Shown here one piece after another: positions 43,291 through 46,531 of a stretch of DNA of 46,531 bases. The notes beneath the pieces were generated by a model. The model did not search any database. It saw only the letters and a program-made list of their open reading frames with translations, and had not been told where the DNA came from. Position numbers and translations under genes: made by a program. Source of the stretch: Streptomyces sp. WELS2 (GTDB taxonomy: Bacteria > Actinomycetota > Actinomycetes > Streptomycetales > Streptomycetaceae); the NCBI RefSeq assembly GCF_013870595.1, contig NZ_JACBWZ010000002.1, forward strand, positions 1 to 46,531, written 5' to 3'. Within the stretch, counting starts at the first letter, position 1, and every line of letters begins with the position of its first letter.

Positions 43291-43477
43291 CGGGCACAAG
43301 CTCCTTCGACACGGGGGCGGGCCGGCTGATCGTACGCGAAGCCTCCGAAGCGACGTCCGCGCATTCCCGGCACCGGCCACTTCCGTCGCAGACGCCTCTA
43401 CGGCCACCTGGGCTGCGATGACGCTGGAGATCCACTGTGTTCACCTGGTCAACGAGACCAGATAGGTGGTGGACGCC

Positions 43478-44860
43478 ATGAAAGCCATGGCGATCCCCGC
43501 GCGTCGCACCTTCGGGACGCGGCGTAGCGGAAGGGGGACGACTGCGGGGCGGCGTGCCTGCCGGCCCGGCGCAACCGAAGCAGCGGACGTCCGGGAGCTG
43601 GCCGGCGAACTCGGTACCGCTCTGCTGCAAGCGATGCAGGAAGGACCCGTCCGAGAGCAGACCCGCACCCGCCGGACGCACGGCGACCCTGCCTGCGGGG
43701 ATGGCGCACCCCTGACCTGGTACGCCTTCGCCCTCGAATACCTGCAGATGCGCTGGCCGCAGATCGCGGCCAAGAGCCGGAATGAGACCAACGACGCGCT
43801 CTGCATGATCACGCAGGCTATGCTCCGTGACGCCCGGGGCCGCCCAAGCGATCAACTACTGAGGGGCGCGCTGCGGGACTGGGCGTTCGTCGTGCCCCAG
43901 CCCGACCTGCGAGCGGCACCCGGCGAAGTCCGGCTGGCGCTGCGCTGGGTGGCCACTTCTTCGCGCCCGTTGACCGATCTTCTCGATCCGGCCGTGACAC
44001 GAGCCCTGCTGGTGGCCCTGTGCCTCAAACAGGATGGGACGACGGCAGCGGCCGAGACCCAGCGGCACAAGCACAAGATCCTTGTCAACGCTGTGCGGTA
44101 CGCCCTCGAGCAGAGAAAACTCCCCACGGACCCGCTTGCTCCGATCAACTGGCACGTGGCAGAGACCGTCCAGCAGATCGACCCCCGGGTGGTCGTCAAC
44201 CCCGCCCAGGCTCGTTCCCTGCTGTGCGCCGTGTCCTACGTGGGCGGCTACCGGCGCGCACGTGGACGGCGGCTTGTAGGACTGTTCGCCGGCATGTACT
44301 ACGCGGGGCTGCGCCCCGCCGAAGCGGTCGCCATCGCCTTGCCGGACTGCGTCCTGCCCGCCGAAGGCTGGGGCAGCGCCATCCTGCACCGCACCCTGCC
44401 CCAGGCGGGCACGAAGTGGACCGACACCGGAGAGCTCCATGATGAGCGCGGCCTGAAGAACCGCCCAGCCGGCGACACCCGGGTGGTGCCGCTGCCACCC
44501 CCGCTGGTGCAGCTCTGGCGGGAGAGCACCGACACCTTCGGCACCGCTGACGACGGTCGGCTGTTCTTCAACGAACGCGGAGGCATCGTCACCTCCGGCA
44601 CCTACGACCGGGTCTGGCACGAAGCCCGCACCCTCGCACTCCCAACCGACCTGGTGAACTCCCCGCTCGCCGCCCGCCCCTACGACCTACGGCACTCGGC
44701 GCTGTCCACCTGGCTCAACGCCGGCGTCGACCCCACCGAGGTCGCCGAACGGGCTGGCAACAGCGTCGAAGTGCTCCTCTCCCGCTACGCGAAATGCCTG
44801 TACGGGCGGCAGGCCCTCGCCAACCAGCGCATCGCGTTGCTGCTGAACGAGTACCGGTAA
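43478..44860 (+). CDS. Tyrosine-type site-specific integrase
   Basis: About 460 aa. A basic N-terminal tail and a helical core-binding region (LTWYAFALEYLQMRWPQIA) precede the catalytic domain: Arg in YAGLRPAEAVAI (residue 279), YDLRHS (Arg 405), and the nucleophile Tyr 437 in LLSRYAKCL. The histidine of the H-x-x-R box is Tyr, and the later His/Trp position reads AGNS. Stop and start nearly meet upstream (TAG GTG GTG); ATG 43478 has the best spacing from AGGTGG, GTG 43466 is possible. It points at the tRNA-Arg gene 300 bp away and is the evident recombinase for the 46-bp att sites. No excisionase is adjacent. Confidence 0.9.
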   Translation: MKAMAIPARRTFGTRRSGRGTTAGRRACRPGATEAADVRELAGELGTALLQAMQEGPVREQTRTRRTHGDPACGDGAPLTWYAFALEYLQMRWPQIAAKSRNETNDALCMITQAMLRDARGRPSDQLLRGALRDWAFVVPQPDLRAAPGEVRLALRWVATSSRPLTDLLDPAVTRALLVALCLKQDGTTAAAETQRHKHKILVNAVRYALEQRKLPTDPLAPINWHVAETVQQIDPRVVVNPAQARSLLCAVSYVGGYRRARGRRLVGLFAGMYYAGLRPAEAVAIALPDCVLPAEGWGSAILHRTLPQAGTKWTDTGELHDERGLKNRPAGDTRVVPLPPPLVQLWRESTDTFGTADDGRLFFNERGGIVTSGTYDRVWHEARTLALPTDLVNSPLAARPYDLRHSALSTWLNAGVDPTEVAERAGNSVEVLLSRYAKCLYGRQALANQRIALLLNEYR

Positions 44861-45116
44861 GACAAAGTTGAACGGCCTGTTTCACCGTGCGGCTTCCAGC
44901 TCTCCTCGCGGAGGAAAGTGCAGGTCAGAAGGGCGGTGGCCCCCTGCGGACCCGTCATGTGTGCCGTCTGTCCCGCGTATATCCCGTGAGGAGGGTTTCT
45001 GCGGGATCGGATAATTGGGATTTCGTCCGCTCGGCACGGCAAACCCGCAGGTCATGGGGGTGTCGCGGAGAACGGCCACCACCCAGCAGGCCGTGTGCGT
45101 TCTGACATGCACAAGA
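44861..45116. other. attP arm region downstream of the integrase, no gene
   Basis: 256 bp with no supported open frame. It contains the TCCCGCG/TCCCGTG pair at 44971-44988 and, just after it, an inverted ATCCCG (44981) to CGGGAT (around 45003) arrangement. The island's right terminator follows at 45117. Confidence 0.55.
44971..44988 (+). repeat. Right arm-type repeat pair (TCCCGCG, TCCCGTG)
   Basis: Two 7-bp units at 44971-44977 and 44982-44988 with an 11-bp period. Together they match the left-end pair at 2318-2335 in 16 of 18 positions and in the same orientation. In the excised circle the two pairs would flank the core site, as expected for integrase arm sites. Confidence 0.55.
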
Positions 45117-45152
45117 AAGGCCCTGAACTGCATTTCTGCAGTTCAGGGCCTT
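45117..45152. terminator. Perfect hairpin terminator after tRNA-Arg, carried by the island
   Basis: A perfect 16-bp stem (AAGGCCCTGAACTGCA and its complement) encloses the loop TTTC. Read on the minus strand it follows the tRNA 3' end by 9 bp. It lies inside the island, so the element replaces the tRNA's own terminator upon integration. It could also stop read-through from the integrase side. Confidence 0.8.
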
Positions 45153-45160
45153 GATTGCGG

Positions 45161-45206
45161 GTGCCCCCGGCAGGATTCGAACCTGCGCACACGGCTCCGG
45201 AGGCCG
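45161..45206. repeat. attR: 46-bp core repeat within tRNA-Arg
   Basis: Exact copy of 2212-2257. It spans from just past the tRNA 3' end through the T arm and variable region to the anticodon loop and the 5' side of the anticodon stem. Crossover somewhere in these 46 bp regenerates a full tRNA on the island's right side. Confidence 0.95.
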
Positions 45207-45233
45207 TTGCTCTATCCCCTGAGCTACGGGGGC
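45162..45233 (-). tRNA. tRNA-Arg (anticodon CCG)
   Basis: Folding the minus strand gives a complete cloverleaf: acceptor stem GCCCCCG/CGGGGGC, D arm with AGCTCAGGGGATAGAGC, anticodon stem ACGGC/GCCGT around the loop CTCCGGA (anticodon CCG, reading CGG codons), and T arm with GGTTCGAATCC. The discriminator base is A; CCA is not encoded. It is the target gene of the island and stays functional because the insert restores its 3' half. Confidence 0.96.
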
Positions 45234-45351
45234 GTGTCGGGCGCTGAGCTTCTCGCTCGCGGCGACGGGTAGAACACTAGCAGGTCCGCAGGGGTGATCA
45301 GCAATTCGGTTCCCCTGGCGGGGGCGAGCCGGTCGCCTGGAGGGGGTGGAA

Positions 45352-45966
45352 GTGGGGAAAACCCGGACGCGGTGGCCGGTCCCCACCTACTCTCGAGTTG
45401 TGCCAGGCGCTTCGGGCCGAGTGCTTGTTGTGGACGACAACAAGGTCATCCGGCAGCTGATCAGGGTCAACCTCGAGCTGGAAGGGCTAGAGGTCGTGAC
45501 CGCGGCCGATGGTGCCGAGTGTCTGGATGTGGTGCATGAGGTGCGGCCCGACGTCGTGACGCTCGACGTCGTCATGCCCCGGCTGGACGGGATCCGCACC
45601 GCCGCCCGGCTCCGCGCCGATCCCCGTACGCACCACCTGCCCGTCGCCATCGTCAGCGCCTGCACGCAGTACGAGGTCGAGGCCGGCCTCGACCTCGGCG
45701 TGGACGCCTTCCTCGCCAAGCCCTTCGAGCCCGCCGAACTGGTCCGGATCGTGAAGGACCTCATCGAGCGGAAGACGAGTCGCGCGGAGGCCGGGGGAGA
45801 GGGGCCCGGCGTGGACGCGCACGCGGGAGCGGAGCCGGGTGGTGCCGGTGGTGAAGGAGGGACCGCCGATCCGCGGGCGGCCGGGGAAGCCGCGGAGGAC
45901 GCAGAGGAGATCGACGGCCTCCCCGGACGCGACGGCCTTCCGAGTCATGACGGCATCCACCCCTAG
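45352..45966 (+). CDS. Single-domain response regulator (REC)
   Basis: About 204 aa. One receiver domain: VLVVDDNKVIRQL (acidic pair), phosphoacceptor Asp in VVTLDVVMPRLDG, Ser in VAIVSACTQYE, Lys in FLAKPFEPAEL. No DNA-binding output domain follows; the last 70 residues are Gly/Ala/Glu rich and probably disordered. It likely acts through protein contacts in a phosphorelay; no histidine kinase is in view. GTG 45352 sits 5 nt after GGAGGGGG; GTG 45400, just before the domain, is the alternative start. It belongs to the chromosome, outside the island. Confidence 0.85.
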   Translation: MGKTRTRWPVPTYSRVVPGASGRVLVVDDNKVIRQLIRVNLELEGLEVVTAADGAECLDVVHEVRPDVVTLDVVMPRLDGIRTAARLRADPRTHHLPVAIVSACTQYEVEAGLDLGVDAFLAKPFEPAELVRIVKDLIERKTSRAEAGGEGPGVDAHAGAEPGGAGGEGGTADPRAAGEAAEDAEEIDGLPGRDGLPSHDGIHP

Positions 45967-46070
45967 CCAGGGAAATCGAAGCCTGGTGGTCACCGGGTTT
46001 CGATGACCGCCGGCCATGGAAGGCATAACCGGTTCGCCCACCCACCCCCCTCCTCCCCTACGCTTGTCCC

Positions 46071-46531
46071 GTGACCCCCGCCGACCTGTCCCGCACCGTG
46101 GTGGACGCGGTGTGCCGTGCCGTCGGTGACGGGGAACTGAGCGTGGCCGTGCCCGAGCGGGTCGTGGTGACCGAGCCGGGCCCCGGCGGGTGCGGGGACT
46201 TCGCCACCGCCGTCGCGCTGCGGCTCGCGCACGCCGCCGGTCAGCCGCCGCGGCACGTCGCCGGGATCCTGCGGGAACGTCTCCTCGGGGCCGACGGCAT
46301 CGAGGACGTCGTCGTCACCGGGCCGGGGTTCCTCAACTTCCGGCTCGCCGGGCAGGTCGACCCCGTGGCCGCGCTGGTCGCCGAGATCCGGGGGAAGGGC
46401 GCCCGGTACGGGCACGGTGACGCCCTCGCCGGGCAGGTCGTCGCGCTCCGGGTGCCGTACGAGGTGCGGGCCGAGACCGTGGCCGACGCCGTCGTGCGCA
46501 TCGTGGGCACCCAGGGCGGCCGGGCCACCGT
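46071..46531 (+). CDS. ArgS-related protein of NrtL type, N-terminal part (cut by window edge)
   Basis: From GTG 46071 the frame stays open to the window end (153 codons). The sequence reads like the N-terminal additional domain of arginyl-tRNA synthetase: GDFATAVALRLAHAAGQPP, then VAGILRERLLGADGIEDVVV and TGPGFLNFRLA. Next comes a short degenerate stretch, and no HIGH catalytic motif is reached. In Streptomyces an ArgS-related anticodon-binding protein called NrtL occupies such a place, near lysA and the threonine genes; a true ArgS cannot be excluded from this fragment. The ribosome site is weak. Confidence 0.7.
   Translation, partial: MTPADLSRTVVDAVCRAVGDGELSVAVPERVVVTEPGPGGCGDFATAVALRLAHAAGQPPRHVAGILRERLLGADGIEDVVVTGPGFLNFRLAGQVDPVAALVAEIRGKGARYGHGDALAGQVVALRVPYEVRAETVADAVVRIVGTQGGRAT

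Larger units (their letters stand above)
2212..45206. mobile_element. Integrase-only genomic island in tRNA-Arg(CCG)
   Basis: The element is bounded by exact 46-bp direct repeats and has a tyrosine recombinase as its last intact gene, 300 bp from the tRNA end, the usual layout for tRNA-targeting islands. Cargo is an eight-gene metabolic operon with its regulator, a DISARM-like locus, a Ser/Thr kinase, a Wadjet locus and a nuclease. I found no RepSA, TraB/FtsK-like translocase, relaxase or Xis, so it is not a classical actinomycete integrative conjugative element. It may be immobile, mobilised in trans, or carried by phage or transformation. Confidence 0.9.

Noticed and set aside
2258-45160. 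Actinomycete integrative conjugative element (pSAM2/SLP1 type)
   Set aside because: No TraB/FtsK-like translocase, Rep protein, Xis or KorSA/Pra-type regulator can be read from the sequence.
1-46531. CRISPR array or insertion sequence
   Set aside because: No regularly spaced repeats and no transposase with terminal inverted repeats were seen anywhere in the window.

Overview
The window looks like a high-GC actinomycete chromosome, most likely Streptomyces. Codons strongly favour G or C at the third position, GTG starts are common, and the right flank (tRNA-Arg, single-domain response regulator, ArgS-related protein of the NrtL type) matches a Streptomyces core neighbourhood. The central observation is a genomic island of about 43 kb inserted in the tRNA-Arg(CCG) gene. 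An exact 46-bp copy of the tRNA 3' half lies at 2212-2257 and again inside the intact tRNA at 45162-45233. A tyrosine recombinase (43478-44860) sits next to the tRNA end. No replication, transfer or excisionase gene is recognisable, so this is an integrase-only island and not a self-conjugative element.

Left flank (1-2211): an MFS exporter cut by the window edge, a divergent ArsR-type regulator with three iterated 18-bp palindromic operators between them, and a NarK-like nitrate/nitrite-type MFS transporter ending in a strong hairpin terminator.

Island, part 1 (2258-14976): about 1 kb without a convincing gene, then an eight-gene minus-strand operon reading from 12510 down to 3335. In order it encodes a radical SAM/SPASM-like enzyme, an HprK-like P-loop kinase, a NodU/TobZ-type carbamoyltransferase, an APH-like kinase, a DegT/StrS aminotransferase, a Nudix hydrolase, a UDP-sugar dehydrogenase and an adenosine deaminase-like enzyme. 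Most junctions overlap by 4 nt. The set looks like a compact pathway for a carbamoylated aminosugar, aminocyclitol or nucleoside-like molecule, with no PKS or NRPS gene. A divergent XRE-type regulator and a HAD hydrolase lie beside it, and two imperfectly matching palindromes precede the operon.

Island, part 2 (15213-42181): an anti-phage/anti-plasmid block. All genes but the first lie on the minus strand. In order of transcription there is a type I Wadjet system (jetA-jetB-jetC-jetD), a soluble Ser/Thr kinase, and a DISARM-like set: an SNF2 helicase of DrmD type, an 1829-aa N6-adenine methylase, a 2242-aa DEAH-helicase/DUF1998 protein with a Vsr/DUF559-like C-terminal tail, and a UvrD-type helicase with an N-terminal RelE/ParE-fold domain. 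A convergent gene at 15213 encodes a PD-(D/E)XK (Mrr-like) nuclease, separated from this block by a terminator. The methylase-helicase-helicase module, with the RelE-UvrD fusion where DISARM would carry DrmC, is the best candidate for a little-described system.

Island, right end (42182-45206): remnants of a PIN-domain toxin and a CbiZ-like gene, the integrase, paired 7-bp direct repeats that recur at the left end (probable integrase arm sites), a terminator hairpin just inside the att site, and the tRNA. The right flank (45207-46531) returns to the chromosome.
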